This document shows, one piece after another, positions 1 to 11,600 of a stretch of 64,000 bases of DNA. The position numbers and the translations under genes were made by a program. The stretch comes from Myotis daubentonii (lineage: Eukaryota > Chordata > Mammalia > Chiroptera > Vespertilionidae). Positions within the stretch are counted from its first letter, which is position 1, and every line of letters starts with the position of its first letter. The notes beneath the pieces are model-generated. The model was given only the letters and a program-made list of their open reading frames with translations. It ran no database searches and was not told the DNA's origin. Location: assembly GCF_963259705.1 (NCBI RefSeq), contig NC_081844.1:31910841-31974840 (forward strand). Reading direction: 5' to 3'.

Positions 1-629
1 GGGCCTCGGGCACGGGACCCTCTTCCAGAACTGGTGCCCACAGGGACTCAGCAGGCAGCAGGGCCTGGCTGATACTCCGGAACGGGCATGTTTCCTGAGC
101 ACCGCCTCTGTGCTGTGGCTTTGGAACCAGGCAGACCAGGCTGTGGGCCTCAGAAGCAATGCCGCATCTCTCTCTGAGCCTTACGCTCTTCATCTGTGAA
201 ATGGGCACAACCCCAGCACCTCCCCTGAAGGCTGTTCATCGGGGGAAAGGTGATAATGCCACAATGAAGTGCCCGAAACAAAGGCTGGTGTGCAGTAAGT
301 GCTGCATCAAACGGAGGAGGAGCCTCATTACTATTATTACCAGCTTTGCTGTTTGTGCCTTGGTGGCTCTGTATCCATTACCAGCGACTGCACTAGGCTA
401 TGGCTGGCTCTAGCTGGAGCCTTGTCTCAATGTTCATTCACTCTGGGACCGCAGGCCAGCCACACCACCTCTTTGAGCCTTGGTTTCCTCATCTGTAAAA
501 TGGGCAAGATAACGAACCCCACCTCCCCGGGTTTGGTGAGTCACCCAGTTAGCTAATACGAAGTGTAAAACAGTTGCCATCCAATTGCCAATCAATACAT
601 GGTAAGTTTGGGGACAGACTATAAACGAT

Positions 630-1010
630 ACTGTGTTTTTAATTTTTGTTTCTAATTGTTCACTGCTAGCATTTAGAGGCGCGATTGGATTTTTTTGTGT
701 ACATCCTGTATTTTGCAGCCTCGCTGAACTTACTTCTTAGTTCTAAAAGCTTTATTTTTTTTTTTTTAATTCCTTGGGATTTTCTATGTAGACCATGATG
801 TCCTTTGTAAATAAAATAGAAACAGTTTTGTTTCTTCCTTTCCAAGCTGTAGGCCTCTGATTTCCTTTTCGTGCCTTATTGCACTGGCTAGGATCCCCAG
901 AGCCATGTTAAAGAGCAGCGGGCAGCAGTCCGCCTCGCTCCTGAGCGCCAGGAGCTCGCTCACGCCCTCACCACTAGGCCTGGCGTTAGCTGTGGGTTTC
1001 TGCAGGTCCC
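630..1010 (-). mobile_element. L1 LINE ORF2 fragment
   Basis: The plus strand reads as the antisense of a mammalian L1 ORF2 segment, recognisable from the phrases around TTCCTTGGGATTTTCTATGTAG and TTGCACTGGCTAGGA. It is heavily mutated, with no open frame of note, so it is a dead fragment. Confidence 0.75.
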
Positions 1011-1119
1011 TTTGTTGGGTTGAAGATCTCTTCCTTCTCCATCGTCCTGGGAAATATTTTTTTAATTTAAATAAGCATAATTTCTTAATATGATGATGTA
1101 CTTATCTGCTACCTCATTA

Positions 1120-1500
1120 AAATATTTTTACGTTTAACTCTCAGACTGCAGTTAAGAACACGGCATAAAGTTTCACCGTTTCTCAGTGTACAGCTCACTA
1201 CCTACATCCACAATGTTGTATAACCGTCCCCGCATCCGTCTCCAGAACTTCCTCATTTTCCCAAGCTGACGCTCCGTCTCCATTAAACACTAACCGCGCC
1301 CCCCTCCCCCCGCCCAGTCCCTGGCTCTCCCCATCTATGTTTATGACTTCGACTCCCCTAGAGACCACGTCTGAGTGGAATCACACAGTATCTGTCCTTT
1401 CGTGCCTGGTTTATGTCACTGAGCGTAATGCTCTCAGGTCCATTCATGTTGTAGCCTGTGTCAGAATCTCCTTTCTTTTTATGATGCCATCTTCTTTCTA
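1120..1500 (+). mobile_element. L1-associated interspersed repeat fragment
   Basis: The sequence resembles the common mammalian repeat with CAACCATCACC-like and CCATTAAACACTAAC phrases followed by a GTGGAATCACACAGTATC segment. The same family recurs at 61500-61790. Subfamily not assigned. Confidence 0.5.
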
Positions 1501-1579
1501 ATCATCTCTGAAACCTCAAAACAGTTCTCCCCCACCTGCTGACCGCTTGCCTGTCATCTGGGTCAGCTTCGAGAGCTGT

Positions 1580-1750
1580 CTAGTAGGAGAGCCACTGGCC
1601 ACATGCGACTTTGCATTTAAATGAAATGAATTGAAATGAAATTTTCAGGACACCAGTTGCACTGGTCGCCTCTCAATACTCCACAGCCACCCATACGTGG
1701 CTGGTGGCGACCAACTGGGGCCGTGCTGAACACGGCCAGCGTCACTGCCG
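1580..1750. mobile_element. Old hAT-Charlie-type MITE fragment
   Basis: Contains AGCTGTCTAGTAGGAGAGCC and CCACTGGCCACATG, with a reverse-complement-like ending (CATACGTGGCTGGTGGC). This matches a mammal-wide palindromic hAT MITE (MER3-like; exact name uncertain). Confidence 0.45.
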
Positions 1751-2079
1751 GCTCTGCTGGGCGGAGCTGCCCTGGATGTTCCCTGGGCAATCGGGGCACA
1801 GCGAGCTCCTCCTCCTCCACGTACTTAGACACCCAGCCCTGAAATGCATCTTCCTCCCGTCTCCACAGATGCACCCGCAGCAGATAACGCTAGAGGCTGG
1901 CTCCTGTCCCAGCCCCAGCCTCCAAGCGGGCAGCTTCCAGTGCCAAGTTCTCACCGTGCTAAGAGCTTCCTGGTGCCATCCAATTCAATCCGCCCCATTG
2001 ACGAAGTGGGTAAACTGAGGCCCAGCTCAGCGAGTCGGGCTCCCAAAGGTGGTATCAGAAGCTGTCTGCCTAGCCTAGA

Positions 2080-2330
2080 GGTTCTTAACAGGTGATTCTG
2101 GCCCCCAGGCCTGTGCTTGTCACAATGGGGTGCTCCTGGCATCGAGTGAGCGGCGGCCAGGGTTGCTGCTCAGCACCCCACAGTGTCCGGGACAGCCCTT
2201 GCCCAGAGTGACCGGCCCGTATCTCAGCAGGGCCAAGGAGGGGCCCCTTGTCTAGATCCGTCCATCCTCAGTGGGGGCAAAAATTGGTTCTTGGGGGGGG
2301 TGGTATAAGAGGGTTAGAGAATGTTGCTCT
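2080..2330 (+). mobile_element. MER20 DNA transposon copy
   Basis: The internal phrases GGTGCTCCTGGCATCGAGTG, CCAGGGTTGCTGCT and GGGACAGCCC match the MER20 hAT MITE. Ends are eroded. Confidence 0.7.
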
Positions 2331-2986
2331 TTTGATGTATAGAATATATGTATAGATATAGACACACTACATAAATAGGTATAATAATATCTATTTAATA
2401 GATATTAAAATTTCGTGGGGTGAAGTGATTCGGGAAAAAGAATGTCTAAAAGGCTCTGTAGGGGGAGGTGCTAATGGAAAAAAGGGTCAAACCCATTTGT
2501 ACAGGGTTGTAAACGGGGAAAAGAAGGTGGGACAGAACCGTGTGTGACCAGCCAGGCCTAAACACGCTCTCTCCGGCCCTTTGCTGTGTGCTCCGGGCAA
2601 GTCCTTTATGTCTCTGCGCCTGTTTCCTCATCCGTGGATCGGAGCTAAACGGCACTACCGTTTACCTCTCTCCTTTGACACTCAGTGTGTCCTGGGCACC
2701 AAATGCTCGGGGGACACAGCAGTGACCCGCATGGACAAAGTCCTGGCCCTGGTGGCGCTGACGTCCTAACGGGGGAGCAACAGGCCGAACAAGTCACCAC
2801 AGACACCAGGAGGACGGTTTCAGGCTCTGCCAAGTGCAAGGGAGGCCACACACCCTGGGATTCGGGGGGGGGCGGGGGGCAGCCCTGGCACATGAGGGGC
2901 TGAGACCAGCTCCTGGGAAAGTTGACAAGGTCACTCCTTTGCAGGCGGTACATCCAACAGTCACACTTAGCCGTCAGCCCCTAGAC

Positions 2987-3220
2987 CAGCGGTTCTCAAC
3001 CTGGGGGTCGTGACCCCTTTGGAGGTCGAACGACCCTTTCACAGGGGTCGCCTAAATACATCCTGCATATCAGGTATTTACATTATAAATACTGATTCAT
3101 AACAGTATCAAAATTACAGTTATGAAGTAGCAACGAAAATAATTTTATGGTTGGGGGGGTCACCACAACGTGAGGAACTGTATGAAAGGGTCGCGGCGTT
3201 AGGAAGGTTGAGAACCACTG
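2987..3220 (+). mobile_element. SPIN non-autonomous hAT element, copy 1
   Basis: The copy starts CAGCGGTTCTCAACC and ends GGTTGAGAACCACTG, with the diagnostic interior ACAGTTATGAAGTAGCAACG. Perfect 8-bp target-site duplications CCCTAGAC flank it (2979-2986 and 3221-3228), fitting the hAT preference NTCTAGAN. It is shorter than copy 2 because part of the left interior is deleted. SPIN elements entered several tetrapod lineages, bats included, by horizontal transfer (known from the literature). Confidence 0.92.
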
Positions 3221-4089
3221 CCCTAGACTGCGGGGCTCCAAGTGTCGCTCCCATGGGCTCATTTAAACTTCAAAACGCCCCCAGAAGAGACGTGATGATC
3301 GCGCCGTATTCCAGACGGGGAGACAGATACACCCGATACACCGACTCCCTGCAGCCGCCCTTGCCTGAGGCTGACAGCCCCGCTCACCCTCACAGCGAGG
3401 GAAAGGGGCACGGCAGCCTGGTTCTGGTTGCTCCTCCCGGAAAAACATAACAATGAACATCTTATCGAACCTTAGCATTGCTTGTTCGTGACCTTTCTCG
3501 TGACCTTGTGGACCCCGCCCCGCCCCGTTTTCGGCAGGCCGCTCATCCGATCTGGCTCACAATGTACTCGGAGAGCATGAGGACGACGGGACGGACAGGC
3601 TGGAAGCCCGGGCAGGGCGGCGGAGGCTGGTGAGCCGAAGCCTGTGCTGTCGGCAGCTGAGCTGGGGAACGCCTGGGGGGTCCCCGAGATGTGAATACAC
3701 ATCCCCTGCGCGCGGGGCTCCCTGGTCGAAAGGCATCGCTGCGGAGTTGTGGGGCCGGTGTGGGCCTCCCGGAGCCTGTCAGACGCACTGGGGTCGTGAG
3801 GAAGAGGCGGCAGGTCACCGGCTCATCGGAAGGTGGGGCATCTTCTGGAAGCGACAGCTGTGCCCCAAACCCTGGGTCTGAGTCCCAGCTCTGGCACAGC
3901 GGGCCTGGGAACCTGGACTACTCGGGTCTCGCTCCCCTGGGCCTCGGTTTTCCCCATCTGTAAAGTGGGCATTCTCAACTGTTCCCTGACCTTATGGGTT
4001 TGAGGATTTTGGAGCTCAAGGAGGAGAGGGGCCAACCACAGGCCAGGGGGTAAACCTGTTTGGGGGAGAGCATTTTGCCAAACTCACAA

Positions 4090-4300
4090 GTTAAGCGGTT
4101 TTGTCCCTCCTCTGCTCACAGCCTTCCAGGGCTCCCACCGCCCTCGGAGGAGGAGTCCGAGTCCTCCCGCGGCCCACAAGGCCCTGCGTGATCTGCCCTC
4201 AGCCCCTCCCTGCCATCCCCGTCCCCCTCTCCCCCTTGTTCACTCCGCTCCAGTCACACAGCCCCCCCACTTCCTCCACACTCCGCACGGGGCCCTGCCC
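4090..4300 (+). mobile_element. L2 LINE 3' fragment
   Basis: Contains the L2 phrases ACAAGGCCCTGCGTGATCTG and TTGTTCACTCCGCTCCAG. Ancient and degenerate. Confidence 0.6.
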
Positions 4301-4849
4301 GCGGACCTTAGCCCGGGCTGTTCCCTCCGCGCGGGACGCTGTTCCCTCAGTATCCGCCGGGCTCCTGCTCTCCCCTCATTCTGGAACCTTCCTCAAAGAT
4401 GTCCTTAGAAAGCCACGCAGGCTCTCCGCGGCAGGCACGGAGCACGGCGACGCGCACGCCGTGTGAGCGAGGGCCCGGCCCTGGGCAGCAGCTGTATTCC
4501 AAGTGACATCCCCGCTTGGCTGGGGCCCAGCCGCGGGGGTGCTGTGTGCAGCCGGAATGTCGCCGCCCCCTGCAGCCTTCTGCTCGAACAAACACATGCT
4601 CAGGGCGACAACAGAAACGTAACCTGGATCCCGCGGCCGGACTGTACTGGCTGTTCTTTCCTGTCCGTGGCCACGAGCCCATCTCCGGTCTGGCCCAGCC
4701 CATGACGGAGGCGCCGCCCCGGCCCCTGCCGCCGCCCTGCGGCCCTGGAGCCCCGCCCCCCGCGCACCTGACGCCCATCCCCGTGGCTAAAACTCCCAGT
4801 TCCTAGCTGGGAGATCAAGGTGCCACCGGCATTCCTGTCGCAGATGTTG

Positions 4850-5290
4850 ACTGACCAGCTACTGCTTGCCAGGCATCGGGGAAATGGCAGAGAGCCAAGG
4901 GAGGAGAGACAGACAGGAAAAGAACAAACAGGAGGAGGCTGAGATAATTTCAGACGTTTCTACGTTCCACAGAGGCGATGAAACTGGGTGAGGGGACAGA
5001 GGGAGGCTCTGGGGGTGGCTTTCAAAATAGAAGTCAGGCAGAACCTCTCTGAGGAGGTGACGTTCGTGCGGAGGACTGAGGAATGGACAGAAGCCAGCCA
5101 TGGGCAGAGCTGGGGCAGATGGTGTCGCAAGTGCAAAGGTCCTGGGGCAGGAATAAACATGGGATGTTTGAAGAACATGGTGAGCAAAGGGGATCAAAGA
5201 GGAGAGGAGCTGGGCCATCAGGGCCACGTGGGCTGCAGTGAGAAGCTTGGGTGTTATTCTCAAGCACGATGAGGAGTGACAGGACGTGGC
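4850..5290 (-). mobile_element. L2 LINE fragment, antisense
   Basis: The plus strand reads as the complement of the L2 3' region (GAGGAGGTGACGTTC, GCAAGTGCAAAGGTCCTGGG, CAGTGAGAAGCTTGGGTG). Non-coding. Confidence 0.65.
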
Positions 5291-5309
5291 TTGTGTTACA
5301 TTTTTAAAT

Positions 5310-6190
5310 GCCTGGCTATGAGGATGTGGAGAAAGTGGAACCCTCATGTACTACTGATGGGCATGGAAAATGGTGCGACCACTGTGGGAAACAGCTTGGC
5401 GGTTGCTCAAAAACTTAAACATTGAGCCCTAGCCGGGTAGCTCAGTTGGTTAGAGCCTCATCCCGATATGTCAAGGTTATGGGTTCGATCCCCAGTCAGG
5501 GCATATACATGAATCTACCAATGATGCATGCATAAGTGGAACAACAAATCGATGTCTCTCTCTCCCTCCCTCTCTCTCAAAACCAAATACATACATAAAA
5601 TAAAACACTTACAAGTTAGACATAGAATTTCACTATGACCCAACTATTCCATTCCTATGTACAAACGCCAAAGAATTGAAAGCAGGGACTCAAACAGGTA
5701 TTTGCACACCTATATTCATAGCAGCACTTTTCACAACAGCCAGAAGTTGGAAGCAACCCGTGTCCATCGACAGATGAGTGGATAAACACAATGTGGTCCA
5801 TCCAGACACTGGAATATTACTCAGCCTTAAAAAGGAAGGACATGCTGACACCTGCTACAAGGTGGATGAGCCGGGAGGACACTGGGCTCAGTGCCATCAG
5901 CCAGACAGAAGGACAGATACTGTGTGATTCCACTCCCAGGAGGCCCCTAGGGGAGTCACATTCATAGACCCATAGGGAAGCAGACGGTGGGAGCCAGGGG
6001 CTGGGAGAGGGGGGTGGAGAGGTAGTGTTTAATGGGGACAGAATTTCAGTTCAGGAAAACGAGCAAGTTCTGAGGATGTATGGTGGGGACAGTTGCACAA
6101 CAAGGTGAATGTACTCAATGTCACTGAACTATACACTTAAAAGTGGTTAAGCTGGGGAATTTTATTATATATATTTTACCAAAATACACA
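5310..6190 (+). mobile_element. L1 LINE 3' region, interrupted by a SINE
   Basis: Typical older L1 (L1M-type) sequence: CATAGCAGCACTTTTCACAA, GATGAGTGGATAAACACAAT, GGAATATTACTCAGCC, ending TACACTTAAAAGTGGTTAAG. A Ves-like SINE splits it at about 5425-5600, so the L1 is older than the SINE. No intact frame. Confidence 0.85.
5427..5602 (+). mobile_element. tRNA-derived SINE (older Ves-like type)
   Basis: tRNA-like head beginning GCCCTAGCCGGGTAGCTCAG, with pol III A box (TAGCTCAGTTGGTTAGAGC) and B box (GGGTTCGATCC), then a CT-rich middle and A-rich tail. It differs from the other Ves copies in having the GTAGCTCAGTTGGTTAGAGC head. Confidence 0.8.
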
Positions 6191-6859
6191 CATACACACA
6201 GAGTCTCTGGCTGTTGAGTGAATTCTGGATTCTTGGGTGCTGGGAGGGCATGGAGGAGGTGTGGGCAGCGTCCCAGCCGACATAACAAGCTGGCCCCGGG
6301 TTTAATCTTTGGGATGTAGAAAGTACTGGACTTGCTGAAACGATAATTACACGTATCTAAAACCTGGCAGGATACAGGGGAGCCTAGCGTTCCCACTAGG
6401 GCCCAGCGGCTTGTCTGCTGGACCAGCACCGGCTGCCATGGAGAGCTCACCTGGTTTATTTTCCAACCTTCGCCGCCTTCCAAGTGTAGCTGGCTTTGCT
6501 GGGCTGCCACGTCGGCCTCCCAGCGCCAGCCAGCTGGAGAGAGAGCCAAAGCCAGGCCCTGGAATTCCCAGCTCCCCATGTCACCAGCCATTTTTAAACA
6601 TTCGCCGGGAAGGTTCACCGTGCTTTGTCCTGGAAGGCCTCTGTACACGTGACCTGGCCTTCCTCCTCCCGCCAGGCTCCTCCGGCACCTTCCCTGCCCC
6701 TCTCCCGCTCAGGCAAACTCTAGCCACCGCTCCCAGCCCATTTTAACATCTTTTCCGGAACACCCTCCCTCGGCCCCTTTTCCAAACCTTTGTCCCCCCC
6801 TGTATCCTGCCATCACACTGGACTGAGTTTGGGTCTATAACTGCATGAAAGTCCAAACC

Positions 6860-7130
6860 CTTCCCCGGGGCCCACACGGCCCTGTATGACCTGCTCCTCA
6901 CCGGCTCCCTCTCCCCTGCTTGCTCCCTCTGCGGCTCCTCACTGTTCCTCCGTGCCCCAGGGCCTTTGCACATGCTGTTCCTCTCCCTGGCATGCCTTTC
7001 CTGCAGATGCTTGTCGGGCTCATTCCCTCACTTATTCAGGCGTCTGCTCAAACGCGGTTTGTGTGTCCATAGGGCCGACTCTGGCTCTGAGCTCCATGTT
7101 GGAGACGTTCGGTAATTGACCTCCTCGTGT
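6860..7130 (+). mobile_element. L2 LINE 3' fragment
   Basis: Contains GGCCCTGTATGACCTGCTCC and CCAGGGCCTTTGCACATGCT, both L2 hallmarks. Confidence 0.7.
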
Positions 7131-7987
7131 CCCTCCCCAGAAAGGTGAGAGCAGGTTCCGCACACGCCCAGCTGTCACCAAGCGCTGGCGTCCCTGAGCC
7201 TCCACCCCCATCCGACCCTAGTGTCTGTGCAGACCCAGGCCCAAGGGGAAGCCGTGGTTCTTTCATTCAACACGTGCATTGAGCACCGTGTGTGCCAGGC
7301 CCTGTGCGAGGCTCCGGGCACAGCCAGCAGACAGACACAAGTCCTGCCCCGAGGCTCACAGGCCTGGGTCTCCCCGGACCCGGGGGGTCAGGGCGGCCGC
7401 GCACGCAGGCCCTGGCGGTGAGGCCGGAAGCCCAGCGCCGAAACGCCCGCCCGGGAGGCAAGGAGCTTCCTGGAGACATGCATCCTGCCGGCAGCAGCGA
7501 GGCCCGGCAGCCTGCAGCCTCGCAGGACCGCCCGGCTCCGGGGCTGCGCACAAGCCCGCGGGGAGCAGCTGCCGGGCGCAGGGCACCGGCCGCCCCACCG
7601 ACCGGACGCCCGCCTGCTCCCTGTCCTTCCGGACCCGCCGGCTCCGAGTCTGGACCACACTTTCCATCTCCCTCTCCCGCCTCCGGCCCTGGGCCCGAGC
7701 CAACCTGCCTGGGAGTCACTTTCAAAGAAAAGTTTCTTTTTCTTCCCACCGCCCGGCGGCTCCCCGCCTGCTCGTGGCCTGGCCGTCCCCACGGCTCCGG
7801 ACACCTCGGGCCAGGGGTCAGGCCGGGGCCGCGCACACCCCCGGGGCCGGGCTGCCCACCGGGCCGGGGCTGCCCTCGCGGCCGGGCTTGGCCAGCGTGT
7901 GTCGGGGTGTCCCGCCCCCCGGACACAGGGCCCACGGCGAGGCTGCAGGCCCCGGCTCGCCCGCCCCGCTCTTGGCAGCCGCGCCTC

Positions 7988-7995
7988 TGACATCA
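7988..7995. promoter_or_regulatory. CRE-like motif TGACATCA
   Basis: TGACATCA differs from the CRE palindrome TGACGTCA by one CpG-type transition. It lies beside the two YY1-type cores in the intronic CpG island. Confidence 0.35.
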
Positions 7996-8001
7996 CCCTG
8001 C

Positions 8002-8056
8002 GGCGGCCATTTTCCCTCCCGGCGGCTCCACGGGCTCTGGGCCGGCGGCCATTTTG
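8002..8056 (-). promoter_or_regulatory. Pair of YY1-type motifs (AAAATGGC)
   Basis: Two copies of GGCGGCCATTTT on the plus strand, which read AAAATGGCCGCC on the minus strand. Each has an ATG in the core, in frame with the other, so a minus-strand transcript would begin a 19-codon open frame MAAGPEPVEPPGGKMAAAG. Confidence 0.45.
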
Positions 8057-9379
8057 TGCGGCGGCGGCGCGGGCACGGCCAGGGGGGCCCGGGCGGGGCG
8101 AGGGGGCTCCCGGCGGCCCACGGCCCGCCCCCCCCCCCCCGCCGCCTCCCCGGGGGGACACGCGCGTGTGTGCCCGCCGGCCATGCCCGCCGCAGCCTGG
8201 AGCCCGTCGCTGCCGCCCGGCGCGAACCAGACCCTCGGGGTGGCACCGAGGATGCGGAAAACAAGGTTAAAAATACCCACGCGGCCCCCCTCCGTGCCCA
8301 ATGTGTCAGCACCGGGAGGGGCCGCCCAAAATAACTCCTGTTTACATTGGGAGCGGATTCTTGGCGCAGCCCCGGCCTCCCCGCCGCCCGGCGGGCCCGG
8401 CTCAGCGCCAGGAGCGGCGGCCGGGGCCTGGGGCCGCGTGTGCCACGGGCTCCGCTCACATGTGCGGCCACAGCGGGGGGCGGGCGGGGGGACCGGAAGC
8501 CGCGGTGGCCGCAGTGGCCACGGCGGCGGAAGCGGAACCTCCGGCCTCTGCCCAGCTCCGGCTCCCCCTCCTGACGTTCCGGGGGGCAGGTCACTGGCCA
8601 GCGGCCCCAGGAGGCCGCAGCCGGTCACAGTCACGGCCACGGGGGTGGGGGGTGGGGGTGGGGCGGGTGCGGGCAGGGCTCCGGGCAGCGGGGCGGTGTG
8701 GCTTCGGGCAAAACCTGCCTCTGGGCCTGGCATCGCAGGGGGGGCCGTAGGGAGGTCCCAGCCCCGTTTCGCTAGAGGGGCAGGGGGAGCGGTGCACGGC
8801 GGCCCGCTCCGTGCCTCGGTTTCTCTCTCTGCAGAAAGCAGGTGCGGAATTGCACACACCTGAGGTCGCTGGACGCTTGACGGGGGGAGACGCAGGGTCC
8901 GGGAAGTTGTGGGGTTGGAGCCCCGCTGCTGGGGTCCCAGTGCCCACGGGGTTAACCAGCCGCCTCGCAAGGGGAGGCTGACACTAGAGGGCCCGGCGCC
9001 CCCCATCCCGCTCCGGGAGCAGGGCACAGTCAGTGCTCCGTAACGAATGCCTGCGCATGGCGGGCAGCAGCGGCAGGAAGACCAGTGTGGTCATCAGCAG
9101 AAGCGGGCACACAGTGGGCACCCAGCACATGCTCACTGGGAGGATAACCTGGATCATTCTGATACGGCCTGGCATACCGTATGTGCAAAATGAATGCGTG
9201 TGGGACAAAGGAACCTGAGGAAGGATGGAAAAATCGGGATATTCAGAGGGAAAGACCAGGTTTAGGGAGATGTGGACTCCAAGCAATGGTGACATAAGGG
9301 ATTTCTGACAACAGGCCCAGGCACTGCCCATCTCCGTCCCCGTGGTCCTTTGAGAATCAGCAGAAATCCTCTTTTGAGA

Positions 9380-9620
9380 AGCCGAGCCAACTGCTCCAGG
9401 CCCTGGATATCAAAGAGAAGGAGTTGTGGCGGGAGGAGCCCGAGGAAGGGATGGGAACCTGGCCTGGAGGAGGAGGAAGACTTCCTGAAGGAGGGGACAT
9501 TCGAGTTGGGGCACTGATGTATAAGTAGGAGTTTGCCAGGCACAGAATGGGCTTGTGGGGAGAGCAGTGTATGAAAATAACAGTAACAATCACTTTCATT
9601 TCTTGAGCACTTATATGCCA
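9380..9620 (-). mobile_element. L2 LINE fragment, antisense
   Basis: GACTTCCTGAAGGAGGGGAC and the following CAGGCACAGAATGGGC-type phrases fit the complement of L2. Degenerate. Confidence 0.45.
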
Positions 9621-11084
9621 GACCTACACACAATCCCGAGACCTACATACAGAACCACAGCGGGGCAGATGAAGCCCTGTGGAAGTTAAGCAATTGGTCT
9701 GAGTGCGTACAGAGACAGCTGCCTCGCTAATGTGTCTGGGTCTGACAGACTGAGAGGTGCACAAAGGTCTGAGGTGGGGCCAGCTCCAGCCCTTCTACTG
9801 GGCAGGTGAGGCCAGGCCTGCTTCCCCAGAGTCAGACGGGGGCTGCAGTCCGTTCCTGTGCTGAAGGGCTTGGATACAGAAGGAGCCCCATTATCCTGGA
9901 AGCCCCCAGGAATCTGCTTTCTCCTCTTCTGCCAATGCCAAAGGAAAACTGGGGGGTTCCCTCCCTCAGATGTCTCCCCAGTACCCCAGGAAGATGGTCT
10001 GCAGGCTGGCCAGATAAACCCTTGCAGCTTCTTCCCTGATGTCCAGAGATTCCTACCGACCCAGCCATGTGCCCATTTCATGGATTTGGAAACTGAGGCA
10101 CAATGAACATCTTGGAGCCAGGCCATCTGTTCTTCTTGTTTCTTGGGTGTAAGAACCATGTGGCAAGACTGCTCGTGTCTTTCTTTGTCCCGGACTGGCT
10201 GTGGGACTCCAGGCCAGTCTCTGGCTCTCTCTGGGTCTTAGTTTGCCCAGCTGTCCCATGGGACTGAGACTGCAAAACGTCAGCCTGGACACCTTTCTGA
10301 GCAGGAATTTGGTTCGGTACCATAGGGGTTCTGTGGGTGTGGTCCCTATTTTACAGGAACAAAACGGGCCCAGAGAGGGGAAGTCAGTCACCCAGTGAGT
10401 ATTGTGTGTTCCCATGCCAGGGAGCTACCTCCCCGCCAGCCTCTTGGCCTTATTGCTGCTAATCACTGAATTGGCACCTACTGTTTGCTGGATGAACAAT
10501 GACAGACTATCACTCCTACTCCACAGAGGGGGACACAGAGGCACAGGGTGGGGCAGCAGCTGGCCCAAGTCCACCTGGCAAGACTGGGAATAAAAAAGGG
10601 AAAACAGTGCCTGTGCAGGTGAGACACCCAGCTCAGGGCTGGGCAGCTGGCAGTTGCCCATCCGGCCTGCCCAGAGTCCCGCAGGCGGCCTGGGCACCAC
10701 ATCCCGACTTGCCCGCTAACAGCGTTCTGGTTCCAGGAGTGTCCCTGGGTGTGTCTGGGTGCCATGTCCTTGCTTTGCTCCTTCCTTTCTTGCATATTCC
10801 CAGGCAGGTGCTGCTACAGACGGAGGCGGGGGCCGAGGCAAGAGGGCAGTGCCAGCCTCAGAAGGAGTTGCGTGAATTGAGTGACTAACTAGGGCCAGGC
10901 TGACAATCGCAATGGATTCTCAGACCTCTGAAATCTGCCTCTGCAGGCCCCCATCATCACTGGCCTGAATCAGGGCAGGGCCTCAGCCTGTCTCTGAACT
11001 GCCATCCTCGCCCCCTAGAGTCCACCCTTTCTGCTGTGGCTAGAGGGCGCCTGTGAGCCCCTGAGTTAGGTCAGTCCCTCGTCT

Positions 11085-11600
11085 GCCCAAGGCCTTCCAG
11101 GCGCCCACTTCCCTCCAGGTAAGAGCCCCAGTCCTCCCTGGCCCCTTCACCTCTCTACCCTCACATGACTTCCTCTGTCCCCCTTGCTCACTCTGCTCCA
11201 GCCACACGGGCTTCCTCGCTGTTCCTCCGATATGTCAAGATGGATTCTGCCCCAGGGCCTTTGCATGGGCTGTGCCCTCTGCCTGGAATGTCCTTCCCCT
11301 AGTTCACACAACTGCTTCCTCCTCACTCCTCAGCCCTCAGCTCAAATGTCAAATCCGCAGACAGACCTCCCCCAAATAGGCCCCCGCTCTGTCCCCTTGC
11401 CTTCCTTTATATTTCTCCGTAGCCCTTAGGAACTGGTATTAGTTCCTTATTCTTTATTTCTTACTCTTTGTCCGTTTCCCACAACAGACTGTGCACCCCA
11501 GGAGGGCTGGGTTTTTGTCTGTGGAGTTCACGGTGGTGTCCCCAGGACCTAGAAAAGTGCTTGGCACAGTAAGTGCTTAATAAATATTTATTGACAACAA
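11085..11600 (+). mobile_element. L2 LINE 3' end, nearly complete
   Basis: Reads through the L2 3' region from AAGGCCTTCCAGGCGCCCAC, via CTTGCTCACTCTGCTCCAGC and CAGGGCCTTTGCATGGGCTG, to the terminal GTGCTTAATAAATATTTATT. It is the longest and clearest L2 copy in the window. Confidence 0.85.

Larger units (their letters stand above)
7380..8720 (-). promoter_or_regulatory. Intronic CpG island, candidate internal promoter in NFIC intron 2
   Basis: This block is far richer in CpG than its surroundings. On the minus strand it carries two AAAATGGC YY1-type cores (within 8002-8014 and 8044-8056) about 40 bp apart, and a CRE-like TGACATCA at 7988-7995. YY1 motifs in this orientation commonly sit just downstream of minus-strand starts in housekeeping promoters. 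A conspicuous AT-containing patch at about 8325-8350 holds a FOX-like TGTTTAC, and TTGGC half-sites lie near. No first exon with a recognisable peptide is visible. The large open frames here are effects of high GC. It may drive a shorter NFIC transcript, a lncRNA, or be an enhancer. Confidence 0.45.

Noticed and set aside
5427..5500. tRNA gene-like sequence with A and B boxes
   Set aside because: It is the head of a SINE with a CT-rich body and A-rich tail, as are the similar heads at the other Ves copies; not a functional tRNA gene.
7279..8594. Several overlapping 220-350 codon frames on both strands
   Set aside because: All lie in the intronic CpG island, where stop codons are rare; no recognised protein.
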